Source: Gammaproteobacteria bacterium (GTDB lineage Bacteria; Pseudomonadota; Gammaproteobacteria; Chromatiales; Chromatiaceae). From it: a DNA stretch of 5,100 nucleotides. The DNA lies in the NCBI GenBank assembly GCA_029287695.1, contig JARFQQ010000127.1, positions 1-5,100 of the forward strand, written 5' to 3'. The notes below the pieces were generated by a model. That model saw only the letters and a list, made by a program, of their open reading frames with translations, was not told the DNA's origin and did not search any database. The position numbers and the translations under genes are program-made. Shown in pieces: positions 1 to 5,100 of the stretch; position 1 is the stretch's first letter; every line of letters begins with the position of its first letter.

Positions 1-39
1 GCGCGCGAACTCGACCTGCGCTGGCAACCGGAAGGCTGA
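1..39 (+). CDS. C-terminal end of an unidentified protein (5' partial)
   Basis: An open frame enters from the left edge and ends at TGA 37-39, giving the last 12 residues, ARELDLRWQPEG. This is too short to identify the product. Support for it being a real gene is positional: the stop sits 4 bases before the dgkA start, and the dgkA Shine-Dalgarno lies inside its last codons, as expected for two co-transcribed, translationally coupled genes. Other gammaproteobacterial dgkA genes are often preceded by envelope or regulatory genes, but nothing here lets me choose. Confidence 0.5.
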   Translation, partial: ARELDLRWQPEG

Positions 40-43
40 CAGC

Positions 44-403
44 GTGAAACCCGGGGATACCGGCCTGACGCGTATTTTCAAGGCCTTCGGTTATTCGGCT
101 AAAGGCTTTGCCGCCTGTTACAGGAACGAGGCCGCGTTTCGGCAGGAAGTTGCAGCAACCATCGTTCTTGTTCCGCTCGGCCTGTGGCTTGGCGACAGCG
201 GTATCGAACGCGCACTGCTCATCGGCAGCTGGCTGCTCGTGCTCGTCGTGGAATTGCTGAACTCGGGGATCGAGGCAATCGTTGATCGCATCGGGCCGGA
301 ACGTCACGAACTCTCGGGGCGTGCCAAGGACATCGGGTCGGCAACCGTTCTGCTCACAATCCTCATTGCCGCACTGACCTGGGGACTGGTCCTGCTGACC
401 TGA
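44..403 (+). CDS. dgkA: Diacylglycerol kinase (prokaryotic DgkA, integral membrane)
   Basis: Phosphorylates diacylglycerol to phosphatidic acid with ATP at the inner membrane. In relatives this recycles the diacylglycerol left when phospholipid head groups are moved to periplasmic glycans or lipopolysaccharide. The protein has 119 residues, close to the usual 120 or so, with an N-terminal amphipathic part and three membrane segments (about 36-50, 56-72 and 98-118). The family signature is at 70-81 (ELLNSGIEAIVD), with Gly where E. coli has Ala. Residues matching the E. coli active site are E29, E70, N73, E77, K95 and D96; NEAAFRQE (28-35) and HELSGRAKD (88-96) are nearly identical to E. coli. 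The start is GTG at 44, with GGAAGG at 30-35 spaced 8 bases. It lies 4 bases after the preceding stop, so coupled translation is likely. Identification is secure. Confidence 0.97.
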   Translation: MKPGDTGLTRIFKAFGYSAKGFAACYRNEAAFRQEVAATIVLVPLGLWLGDSGIERALLIGSWLLVLVVELLNSGIEAIVDRIGPERHELSGRAKDIGSATVLLTILIAALTWGLVLLT

Positions 404-420
404 AGACAAGTCGGGTTTTT
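398..420 (+). terminator. Possible weak intrinsic terminator after dgkA
   Basis: ACCTGA (398-403) can pair with TCGGGT (411-416), including one G-U pair, around a 7-base loop. It is followed directly by more Ts, so the T-run covers 416-420. The stem overlaps the dgkA stop codon. It is short and only moderately GC-rich, so it may be inefficient or fortuitous. Confidence 0.35.
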
Positions 421-511
421 GAACAGGCACCCGGGGCTGTACACTTGAGATTCCGTACTAATGGACAGATCTTGTCCGGATAGCTTGTAGAAATGCGGTC
501 ATAACTCAGCC
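404..511 (+). promoter_or_regulatory. Intergenic region before the YdjM-like gene, with inverted repeat
   Basis: This 108-base gap separates dgkA from the next gene. It holds a perfect inverted repeat, GGACA-N5-TGTCC (463-477), which could be a repressor site or chance. A possible but poor promoter is TTGAAC (419-424) with TACACT (440-445), only 15 bases apart. No clear Shine-Dalgarno precedes the ATG at 512, so the downstream gene may be weakly translated. I see no convincing promoter here. Confidence 0.25.
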
Positions 512-1516
512 ATGGATACACTCACCCAAATCGCACTGGGCGCCGCCGTCGGCGAGGCAGTGATGGGCAGGCAAATTGGCCGCAAGGCGCTGCTCTGGGG
601 TGGCATTTTCGGCACGCTGCCAGACCTGGACGTCTTCGTGCCACTCGGCAATGCCGTCATGGATTTCACCTACCACCGCGCAGCCAGCCACTCACTGTTC
701 GTGCTGGCATTGTTGACACCCCTGCTGGTCTGGCTCGTCAACCGCATCCATCCCCAACATCGCGACCTGACAAAACGCTGGGCGTTCATGATCTACGCGG
801 TCTTCGTCACCCATGTGCTGCTCGACAGTTTCACGACCTACGGCACCCAGATCTTCTGGCCTATCGACAATACGCCGGTTGCCCTGTCTACGATCTTCAT
901 CATCGACCCGCTCTACACCCTGCCCCTGGTCGCCGGCATTATTATCGCGCTGGTGAGCAGAAACCGTGGCTATGCCTGGAATAGCGCAGCACTCGTCATC
1001 AGCACGCTCTACCTCGCCTGGACCGCCGGTGCAAAGCTCCACGTCGATGCCCAGATAGAAGACGCGCTGCAGCAACAGCAGATCGAACACCGTGCAGTCT
1101 TCACCACACCCGCGCCATTCAACTCCCTTCTCTGGCGCGCTGTTGTCATGGACGAAAACGGGTACTACGAAGGTTACTACTCGGTGCTGGATGGCGATAA
1201 CAACATCCCCTTCAGGCACTATCCCAGCGAGAAGAATTTGCTGGCGGGCCTCGAGGATGACTGGAACACGCAGAGACTGCAGTGGTTCAGCAAGGGCTTC
1301 TATTCCGTCAGGAATGAGGGAAACCAGGTCGTCATCAGCGACCTGCGCATGGGCTACGAGCCCGATTATGTCTTCAGTTTTGCTGTGGCCGAGCTCGGGA
1401 ATCCGCATGCCAGCGCGATCAGGCCGGTACAGTTGCAACCGAACCGCGACTGGAGCTTGCTAGAGAAGATCTGGGCCCGCATCTGGGACCGGCAGGTCGT
1501 GCTCGTGGCTGGCTGA
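512..1516 (+). CDS. YdjM/DUF457-type membrane-bound metal-dependent hydrolase
   Basis: Predicted multi-pass inner-membrane protein of 334 residues in the LexA-binding, inner membrane-associated hydrolase family (PF04307; E. coli YdjM). Biochemical function is poorly known; 'hydrolase' rests on conserved His/Asp residues. The N terminus (MDTLTQIALGAAVGE) is typical. Candidate metal-binding residues are D38 and D40 (LPDLD), H55 and H60 (HRAASHS), H101 and D105 (THVLLDSFTTYGTQ) and D132 (FIIDPLY). Hydrophobic segments lie at about 62-77, 90-107, 134-149 and 157-173. After residue 175 comes a soluble tail of about 160 residues with aromatic-rich strands (for example NGYYEGYYSVLDGD), beyond the core domain. 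ATG 512 is the only plausible start, since an in-frame stop lies at 488-490. No good Shine-Dalgarno is seen. The gene converges on the next gene, with 10 bases between the stops. Confidence 0.85.
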   Translation: MDTLTQIALGAAVGEAVMGRQIGRKALLWGGIFGTLPDLDVFVPLGNAVMDFTYHRAASHSLFVLALLTPLLVWLVNRIHPQHRDLTKRWAFMIYAVFVTHVLLDSFTTYGTQIFWPIDNTPVALSTIFIIDPLYTLPLVAGIIIALVSRNRGYAWNSAALVISTLYLAWTAGAKLHVDAQIEDALQQQQIEHRAVFTTPAPFNSLLWRAVVMDENGYYEGYYSVLDGDNNIPFRHYPSEKNLLAGLEDDWNTQRLQWFSKGFYSVRNEGNQVVISDLRMGYEPDYVFSFAVAELGNPHASAIRPVQLQPNRDWSLLEKIWARIWDRQVVLVAG

Positions 1517-1519
1517 AGG

Positions 1520-1533
1520 GTCCTGGTCAGGAC
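1520..1533. repeat. Short perfect inverted repeat between convergent stop codons
   Basis: GTCCTG-GT-CAGGAC has perfect 6-base arms around 2 bases. It starts 4 bases after the stop of the YdjM-like gene and overlaps the last two codons and stop of the convergent DUF2934 gene. A hairpin could form in either transcript, but no T-run follows on either strand, so it is not a standard intrinsic terminator. It may act as a weak 3' stabiliser or be chance. Confidence 0.3.
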
Positions 1534-1841
1534 TCGACCTCGAAGAGCATATCGATCACGGCCTCCGCAGCCATCCAGTCGCCCTCCATGTTGCCTTCGC
1601 AGGGATGACGCTTCATGGAGATATGGTAGGCGCCCTTGCTGATGAGCTCCATGCGCGCCGCAGCTGTGATCTGCAACTTGCCGGATGATGCTGCCGGGGC
1701 CTTTGTTGCAACCTTCTTTCCGGGAGCTGCCTTTTTCGCAGCGGCTTTCTTTTTGGCGACAACCTTTTTCTTCGGGACTGTCTTCTTTGCTGTCTTTTTC
1801 TTCGCGACTTTCTTTTTCGGCGCAGGGGATTCCGCGGCCAT
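1527..1841 (-). CDS. DUF2934 protein with histone H1-like Lys/Ala/Pro-rich N-terminal tail
   Basis: A 104-residue protein in two parts. Residues 1-52 are a disordered basic tail with 19 lysines in the first 50 residues, arranged as KKK or KK clusters separated by Ala, Val, Pro and Thr, as in histone H1 C-terminal tails and bacterial AlgP/HctB-like proteins. Residues 58-101 match the DUF2934 pattern: an ISKGAYHIS helix, a Cys/Gly turn, then GDWMAAEAVIDMLF (usual form: A-Y-x(n)-G-x(n)-D-W-x-x-A-E). DUF2934 function is unknown; DNA binding through the tail is an inference from composition. The ATG at 1841 is supported by AAGGAG 7 bases upstream. It lies 53 bases after the stop of the small gene upstream on the same strand, so the two are probably co-transcribed. 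The T/C-rich look of 1720-1820 on the + strand is this lysine coding. Confidence 0.85.
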   Translation of the reverse strand: MAAESPAPKKKVAKKKTAKKTVPKKKVVAKKKAAAKKAAPGKKVATKAPAASSGKLQITAAARMELISKGAYHISMKRHPCEGNMEGDWMAAEAVIDMLFEVES

Positions 1842-1894
1842 CAGGTGACTCCTTGGTAGTTACCGGATTGTTGTGACTGGTTCGTCTGTGGTTG

Positions 1895-2077
1895 CTAGAG
1901 CCTGGCGAGTGCCGCCTCGAGCACACAAATGTTAACAGGACTCTGCCGCTCGATCTCGAGCGAGCGCATCTGCAGTTGCAGCTGTTCCTCCCGGCTGCGC
2001 TGTGATGCTTCACCAGTTTCCATGTCTGCGCCCATGGAAATCATCGGGTCGTTCAGGTCAAATTCAGTGATGCTCAT
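1895..2077 (-). CDS. Small hypothetical protein, 60 residues
   Basis: I do not recognise this protein. The ATG at 2077 is chosen because GGAGAA lies 6 bases upstream; a longer frame opening at 2140 would add 21 residues without a comparable site. The N-terminal half is acidic and Met-rich (MSITEFDLNDPMISMGADME). The C-terminal half is a likely amphipathic helix rich in Glu, Gln, Arg and Leu (REEQLQLQMRSLEIERQ) followed by a short hydrophobic helix (VNICVLEAALARL). No signal peptide or membrane segment is seen. It sits 53 bases upstream of the DUF2934 gene on the same strand, both genes have good Shine-Dalgarno sites, and a TTGACA element lies upstream. The context suggests a two-gene unit. 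A helical regulator or adaptor is conceivable but unsupported. Confidence 0.65.
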   Translation of the reverse strand: MSITEFDLNDPMISMGADMETGEASQRSREEQLQLQMRSLEIERQSPVNICVLEAALARL

Positions 2078-2162
2078 TGCACGTTCTCCGTCAGGAATGG
2101 AAAGAAACCCGGAACACGGCCATATTGCTGCAACATCCATGCCAATCCGTCTTTCTGCTCTA

Positions 2163-2180
2163 TCAATATGATTTTATTGA
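2163..2180. repeat. AT-rich inverted repeat (possible operator)
   Basis: TCAATA-TGATTT-TATTGA has perfect 6-base arms around a 6-base spacer, in an AT-rich patch that stands out from the GC-rich surroundings. It lies 6 bases downstream of the putative -10 element, near the expected transcription start of the small gene/DUF2934 unit, where a repressor would block initiation. The arms are short, so chance is possible. Confidence 0.3.
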
Positions 2181-2186
2181 AATTCC

Positions 2187-2217
2187 TTTATTGCGCACCT
2201 GCTGAAGCCTGTGTCAA
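2187..2217 (-). promoter_or_regulatory. Putative sigma-70-type promoter for the small gene/DUF2934 unit
   Basis: On the minus strand a perfect -35 hexamer TTGACA (2217-2212) is followed after 19 bases by AATAAA (2192-2187), which matches 4 of 6 positions of TATAAT. The spacing is longer than the ideal 17 and the -10 is weak, so an activator may be needed or the true -10 may differ. It would give a leader of about 100 bases before the ATG at 2077. It lies just beyond the stop (2269) of the preceding same-strand gene. Confidence 0.45.
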
Positions 2218-2249
2218 AAGGGTGCAGCCTCTGTCATCTATTGCCATTT

Positions 2250-2259
2250 ACCGGCCGGT
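2250..2259. repeat. 10-base GC-rich perfect palindrome after the exported-protein gene
   Basis: ACCGGCCGGT is self-complementary with no loop. It begins 9 bases past the stop of the exported-protein gene (minus strand). No T-run follows in the direction of transcription, so it is not a clear terminator. In GC-rich DNA such palindromes are common. Confidence 0.2.
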
Positions 2260-2268
2260 CGCGGTGCT

Positions 2269-2973
2269 TCAGGCGCCCGGCAGAAAATGGATTCCTGTCC
2301 TCAGTTGCCCTTCGAACCAGGCGTCGAATGCGATAACCCCCGGGGTCGATTCGATCCTGAAACCCGGCTGAACCTGCGGCGAGATACGCACGAAGCGAAC
2401 AAGCTCCTGCGGATAGTTCACTGTAAGACCGACGCGAAAAGGATAGTAGCCATCGAGGAATTTGCGCATCCAGGGGCCGTTTCTGAGCACATAGCCGCCA
2501 TCCGCCTGGCGGTAGAGATTCCTGACCTGCGCCTCGATGCAGAGCGAGGCGTGCTTCGAGACATTCTCGAGCTGCACGCTCTGGCCGGAGACCTCGGCCT
2601 TTCCCACGCCGCGTTTCGCGACAACAGCGAGGCCACGCATCTCGCGGTAGTCGAAGACAAGCTCGACTTTCGAGACGGCATCGAGATTGCGATAGCACTG
2701 CAGCAGATCCACCCAGCCGCTCTCGAGACTCGCAGGCGTGATACGGATGCGACTCTCGGCATGGAGCACGTCAGGATCGGGCGCAGACTCGAGAAAGCGC
2801 AACTCTCCCTCATTGACATCGTCCGTCGACTCCTCTTCCAGGGCCCACTCATCCTCTTCGCTGTTTGAGGCGGCCACGGCCGGAACACACCAGACCAGCA
2901 GTAATACAAGCAGCAGTGTCGGCGCTATAGCTGGCGCAACAAGGCGTGGACTGGAAAAGACGGGAAGCGTCAT
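2269..2973 (-). CDS. Exported protein of unknown function
   Basis: A 234-residue protein I cannot assign to a named family. It begins with a signal peptide: R10, a hydrophobic core at about 11-30 (APTLLLVLLLVW), and a likely signal peptidase I site after PAVA (residue 34) or the next Ala. The mature N terminus is strongly acidic (about 37-58, many Glu and Asp). From about 68 onward it looks like an alternating-strand beta domain, with two mature cysteines (C93 and C145) that could form a disulfide, and aromatic-rich segments such as GPWMRKFLDGYYPFRVGLTV (166-185) and a C-terminal FDAWFEGQL (216-224). A periplasmic location is inferred. The ATG at 2973 is supported by GGAGG 7 bases upstream. 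The gene lies 45 bases after the nuclease stop on the same strand, so co-transcription is likely. C29 is preceded by Trp, so this is not a lipoprotein signal. Confidence 0.8.
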   Translation of the reverse strand: MTLPVFSSPRLVAPAIAPTLLLVLLLVWCVPAVAASNSEEDEWALEEESTDDVNEGELRFLESAPDPDVLHAESRIRITPASLESGWVDLLQCYRNLDAVSKVELVFDYREMRGLAVVAKRGVGKAEVSGQSVQLENVSKHASLCIEAQVRNLYRQADGGYVLRNGPWMRKFLDGYYPFRVGLTVNYPQELVRFVRISPQVQPGFRIESTPGVIAFDAWFEGQLRTGIHFLPGA

Positions 2974-3018
2974 GATTTTTCCTCCAGGTGGATCCTCATG
3001 CGTTTTCTCCGGAGTCTA

Positions 3019-4452
3019 TCAGGAAGCCAGGTCGATGATCTCGATGCTGCCGGACTTGTCGAGGTAACGCCTGAGGATCTTGTAGATATCGATATCGAGA
3101 CGCGCAGAGACAGCCGTGTCGAGCTGCTCAAGCGCCTCTTCATGAGAGACCTTGCCGAGATAGCACCAGTGATCGAGCACATGGATCTCCTCGCGCCCGG
3201 AGGCAGGATGCTGCTCGCGGATACCGATCCTCCCGTTAAAGGGCCAGGCCTTGATCTTGAGCGGCAACAGCGCCTCGAGCATGCGGATCCTGTGCTGCAT
3301 CTCGGGCTCCTCGCCAACACAGATGCCGTTGCAGCGATGGAGCTGGTAGCCGAAGCAGGCGCCGTCGCCTTTCTCCAGCCCCATGTGCTTGTGACAGAGC
3401 CGGTAGTCGTCGGCGGCCTGCTTCAAAGTCTTCAGCGCTGCGCGCCGGGTCTTGTAGAGGCCGTAGAGATGCGGCGTGTTGGCAGCATCGAGGCGATCGA
3501 TGGCAACGACCTCCGGCTGCCCTCCTCCCCTGATATCCCATTGGATGCTGCAGAGACTGCGATAACGGCGCAGCTGCCGGTTCAGCGTCGGCTGGCGCTG
3601 CTTTACGAGTTCAGCCTCGAGCAACAGCGCTCCGAGTTCGCCAGCCGTCTCGATCGTCTCGATGCGACGCACCTGTTGCGACATGCGCATCTCTCTGTCG
3701 CTGGCGGTATCGGAGGAGAAGTGCGAGAGGATGCGGGTGCGCAGCGTGACGCTCTTGCCGACATAGAGCAGCACGTCGTTCTCGCCGTAGAAGAGATAAA
3801 CACCGGGCGTATTGCCGATGCCCTCGAGCATGTGTTCGTCGAGATGCGGCGGCAGCGACTGGCGCCGGTACTGCGCCTGCATGGCCGACAATAGTGCCTC
3901 CGAACCGACCTTCTGCTGAAAAGCCTGCATGACGAAATGCAGTGATTTCGCATCCGCCAGCGCCCTGTGCCGCTGGTCGGCATGAATGCCGTGGACGCGT
4001 TTGAGGGCATCGAGGCAGTGGCGAGGCTGGTGCGGAAAGAGACAGCGCGACAGCTTGACCGTGCAGAGCACGCGCGGCGAGAAATCGATGCCGAGACGAC
4101 GGAAGGCATTTTTCAGGAAGCCGTAGTCGAAGCGCGCGTTGTGGGCGACGAAGAGCCTCTCCTGCAGCAGTTCGGCGACCTCCCCGGCCACCTCCTCGAA
4201 GCGCGGTGCATCCCTGACCATTCCATTGCTGATCCCGGTGAGTTCCTGGATCTTCCAGGGGATGTGCGCTTCCGGATTGAGCAGTGTCGACCACTCTTCG
4301 GTGATGCGGCCCTGGTCCGAGAGCACGATGCCGATCTCCGTGATCCCGTCGCGTGTCGGGCGCATGCCGGTGGTTTCGAGATCGACAAAGGCGATCGGCG
4401 GAAGCGCCTGCTCGATACTCTCCGGTTCAGTCTGGCTTGCGGTGACGGGCAT
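3019..4452 (-). CDS. DnaQ-like 3'-5' exonuclease fused to GIY-YIG (UvrC/Cho-like) endonuclease
   Basis: A 477-residue two-nuclease fusion, probably acting in DNA repair. Residues 18-185 are a DEDDh exonuclease like DNA polymerase III epsilon: ExoI D24/E26 (FVDLETTG), ExoII D109 (HNARFD), ExoIII H162/D167 (HRALAD). Residues 210-292 are a GIY-YIG domain as in UvrC and Cho: GVY (217-219), YVGK (230-233), predicted catalytic R240, and metal-binding E279 (ALLLEAELVK). A UvrC-like segment follows with cysteines C353, C366, C374 and C378 (CFGYQLHRCNGIC). UvrC's RNase H-like and helix-hairpin-helix parts are absent, as in Cho. Similar fusions are known, including mycobacterial Rv2191. The frame can extend to a TTG at 4557 (35 more residues), but those residues match no domain, so ATG 4452 is preferred; its GGGAG is abnormally close. 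No SOS box is seen upstream. Confidence 0.9.
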   Translation of the reverse strand: MPVTASQTEPESIEQALPPIAFVDLETTGMRPTRDGITEIGIVLSDQGRITEEWSTLLNPEAHIPWKIQELTGISNGMVRDAPRFEEVAGEVAELLQERLFVAHNARFDYGFLKNAFRRLGIDFSPRVLCTVKLSRCLFPHQPRHCLDALKRVHGIHADQRHRALADAKSLHFVMQAFQQKVGSEALLSAMQAQYRRQSLPPHLDEHMLEGIGNTPGVYLFYGENDVLLYVGKSVTLRTRILSHFSSDTASDREMRMSQQVRRIETIETAGELGALLLEAELVKQRQPTLNRQLRRYRSLCSIQWDIRGGGQPEVVAIDRLDAANTPHLYGLYKTRRAALKTLKQAADDYRLCHKHMGLEKGDGACFGYQLHRCNGICVGEEPEMQHRIRMLEALLPLKIKAWPFNGRIGIREQHPASGREEIHVLDHWCYLGKVSHEEALEQLDTAVSARLDIDIYKILRRYLDKSGSIEIIDLAS

Positions 4453-4657
4453 CTCCCGGTCGGCTCTCTTGCATGGGTAGTCCAGAGTAACATTGTCCGA
4501 CAGCCCCGGGCTCAGACAGAGAGCCTTTGCCACCTGAGCCTTGCAAAGACTGGACAACCGCCTGACCAGACCGGGAATGGCTTGATACGGGTCACGGGAG
4601 TTATCACCTGCTTTTCGTTACCATGATCTGCATCTGTCAAGCGATCCCGGGAGAAGC
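4453..4657. promoter_or_regulatory. Divergent intergenic region between nuclease and symporter genes
   Basis: This gap of 205 bases must serve both divergent genes. On the minus strand there is a consensus TTGACA (4640-4635), but hexamers at 14-18 bases spacing are poor; the best, GAAAAG (4616-4611), matches 3 of 6. On the plus strand TTGATA (4582-4587) has no good partner; TATCAC (4602-4607) is only 14 bases away. No SOS box or strong palindrome is evident. The inner part (4453-4557) is also open in frame with the nuclease, so some of it could be coding if translation starts at the TTG. Confidence 0.35.
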
Positions 4658-5100
4658 ATGACGATTCGCCGCCTGGGGCTCTTCGCCGGCCCTGCTCTCT
4701 TTCTGCTGATCCAGCTGCTCGTCCCGGAAGAGGCGATGCCTGCAGGTGCACGCAGTGTTGCGGCCGTTGCCGCCATGATGGCGATTCTCTGGATGACGGA
4801 GGCATTGCCGATCGCCGTGACAGCACTGCTGCCGGTCGTCCTCTTCCCGCTGCTCGGCGTGGCCGATATCCAGGGCGTGACAGCCAACTATGCACACCAC
4901 CTCGTCTTTCTCTTTCTCGGCGGTTTCTGGATCGCCGCGGCGATGGAGCGTAGCGATGCCCACAGGCGTATCGCCCTGCACGTGCTGCGTATCGTCGGCA
5001 GCCGCATGGACAGGGTCATCCTGGGCTTCATGGCGGCGACGGCCTTTCTCTCCATGTGGCTCAGCAACACGGCAACCACCATGATGATGTTGCCGATCGC
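4658..5100 (+). CDS. DASS-family (SLC13/CitT) anion:Na+ symporter, N-terminal part (3' partial)
   Basis: The gene runs off the right edge; 147 codons are present of a family usually 450-600 residues long. These are inner-membrane carriers that import dicarboxylates, citrate or sulfate, usually with Na+. Membrane segments are seen at about 7-23, 33-48, 52-68, 81-96 and 119-135. Family hallmarks are TEALPIAVTALLPVVLFPLLG (split here: TEALPIAVTALL at 47-58, then PVVLFPLLG), HHLVFLFLGGFWIA (80-93) with the following HRRIALHVL, and the SNT motif at 136-138 (WLSNTATTMMMLPI), which in VcINDY contributes to Na+ and substrate binding. The ATG at 4658 has GGGAG at 4649-4653, spaced 4 bases, which is short but usable. 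Substrate cannot be decided from this half. It is transcribed divergently from the nuclease gene; no functional link is evident. Confidence 0.93.
   Translation, partial: MTIRRLGLFAGPALFLLIQLLVPEEAMPAGARSVAAVAAMMAILWMTEALPIAVTALLPVVLFPLLGVADIQGVTANYAHHLVFLFLGGFWIAAAMERSDAHRRIALHVLRIVGSRMDRVILGFMAATAFLSMWLSNTATTMMMLPI

Noticed and set aside
692..1438. 248-codon open frame on the minus strand
   Set aside because: It is fully antisense to the well-supported YdjM-like gene, lacks recognisable domains, and reads as low-complexity Asp/Glu/Gln/Arg-rich sequence typical of a shadow frame in GC-rich DNA.
1720..1820. T/C-rich repetitive tract on the plus strand, possibly a tandem repeat or mobile element end
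   Set aside because: It is explained by lysine-rich coding (AAG/AAA blocks) on the minus strand; no unit repeats exactly and there are no flanking duplications.
2078..2140. 21-residue N-terminal extension of the small hypothetical protein
   Set aside because: The inner ATG at 2077 has GGAGAA at ideal spacing; the outer start lacks a comparable site.
2287..2868. 193-codon open frame on the plus strand
   Set aside because: It is antisense to the exported-protein gene, which has a signal peptide and a strong ribosome binding site; this frame has neither.
2269..2973. Lipoprotein signal (C29 in LVWC)
   Set aside because: The residue before Cys is Trp, not Gly, Ala or Ser, and a normal signal peptidase I site (AVA) follows; a plain secreted protein fits better.
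2998..3894. 298-codon open frame on the plus strand
   Set aside because: It is antisense to the fusion nuclease, whose catalytic motifs are intact. It is long only because codon bias keeps stops out of the opposite strand; no family is recognisable.
3967..4626. 219-codon open frame on the plus strand upstream of the symporter
   Set aside because: It overlaps the exonuclease domain on the opposite strand and has no recognisable motif or convincing ribosome binding site.
4453..4657. LexA (SOS) box upstream of the Cho/UvrC-like nuclease
   Set aside because: E. coli cho is SOS-controlled, so I looked for CTG-N10-CAG on both strands and found none close to the LexA consensus.

Overview
The window looks like ordinary chromosome from a fairly GC-rich gammaproteobacterium. 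This is an inference from three things: an E. coli-type membrane diacylglycerol kinase, a lysine-tailed DUF2934 protein, and a DnaQ/UvrC-like fusion nuclease. I see no insertion sequence, phage gene, CRISPR array, tRNA or rRNA. No gene-free stretch exceeds about 205 bases.

Left part (1-1516, + strand): the last 12 codons of an unidentified gene; dgkA (44-403), whose ribosome binding site lies inside the end of that gene; a 108-base gap with a weak terminator-like hairpin and a short inverted repeat; then a YdjM/DUF457-type multi-pass membrane protein with predicted metal-binding residues (512-1516). Its stop lies 10 bases from that of a convergent gene.

Middle part (1527-2077, - strand): a probable two-gene unit. 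A 60-residue protein of unknown function comes first, followed by a 104-residue protein with a histone H1-like Lys/Ala/Pro tail and a DUF2934 domain. A consensus TTGACA element lies upstream at 2212-2217.

Right part (2269-4452, - strand): another probable two-gene unit. The first gene encodes a nuclease joining a DEDDh 3'-5' exonuclease domain, a GIY-YIG domain and a UvrC-type four-cysteine motif. The second, 45 bases downstream, encodes an exported protein of unknown function. Divergent from the nuclease, at 4658 to the window edge, is the start of a DASS (SLC13/CitT) anion:sodium symporter with the family's SNT motif.

The genes do not form one obvious pathway. DgkA serves envelope phospholipid recycling, the nuclease fits DNA repair, the DUF2934 protein may bind DNA, and the symporter probably imports dicarboxylates or sulfate. 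I do not see a clear new multi-gene system. The points most worth following are the nuclease with its cysteine cluster, its linkage to an exported protein, and the histone-tailed two-gene unit.
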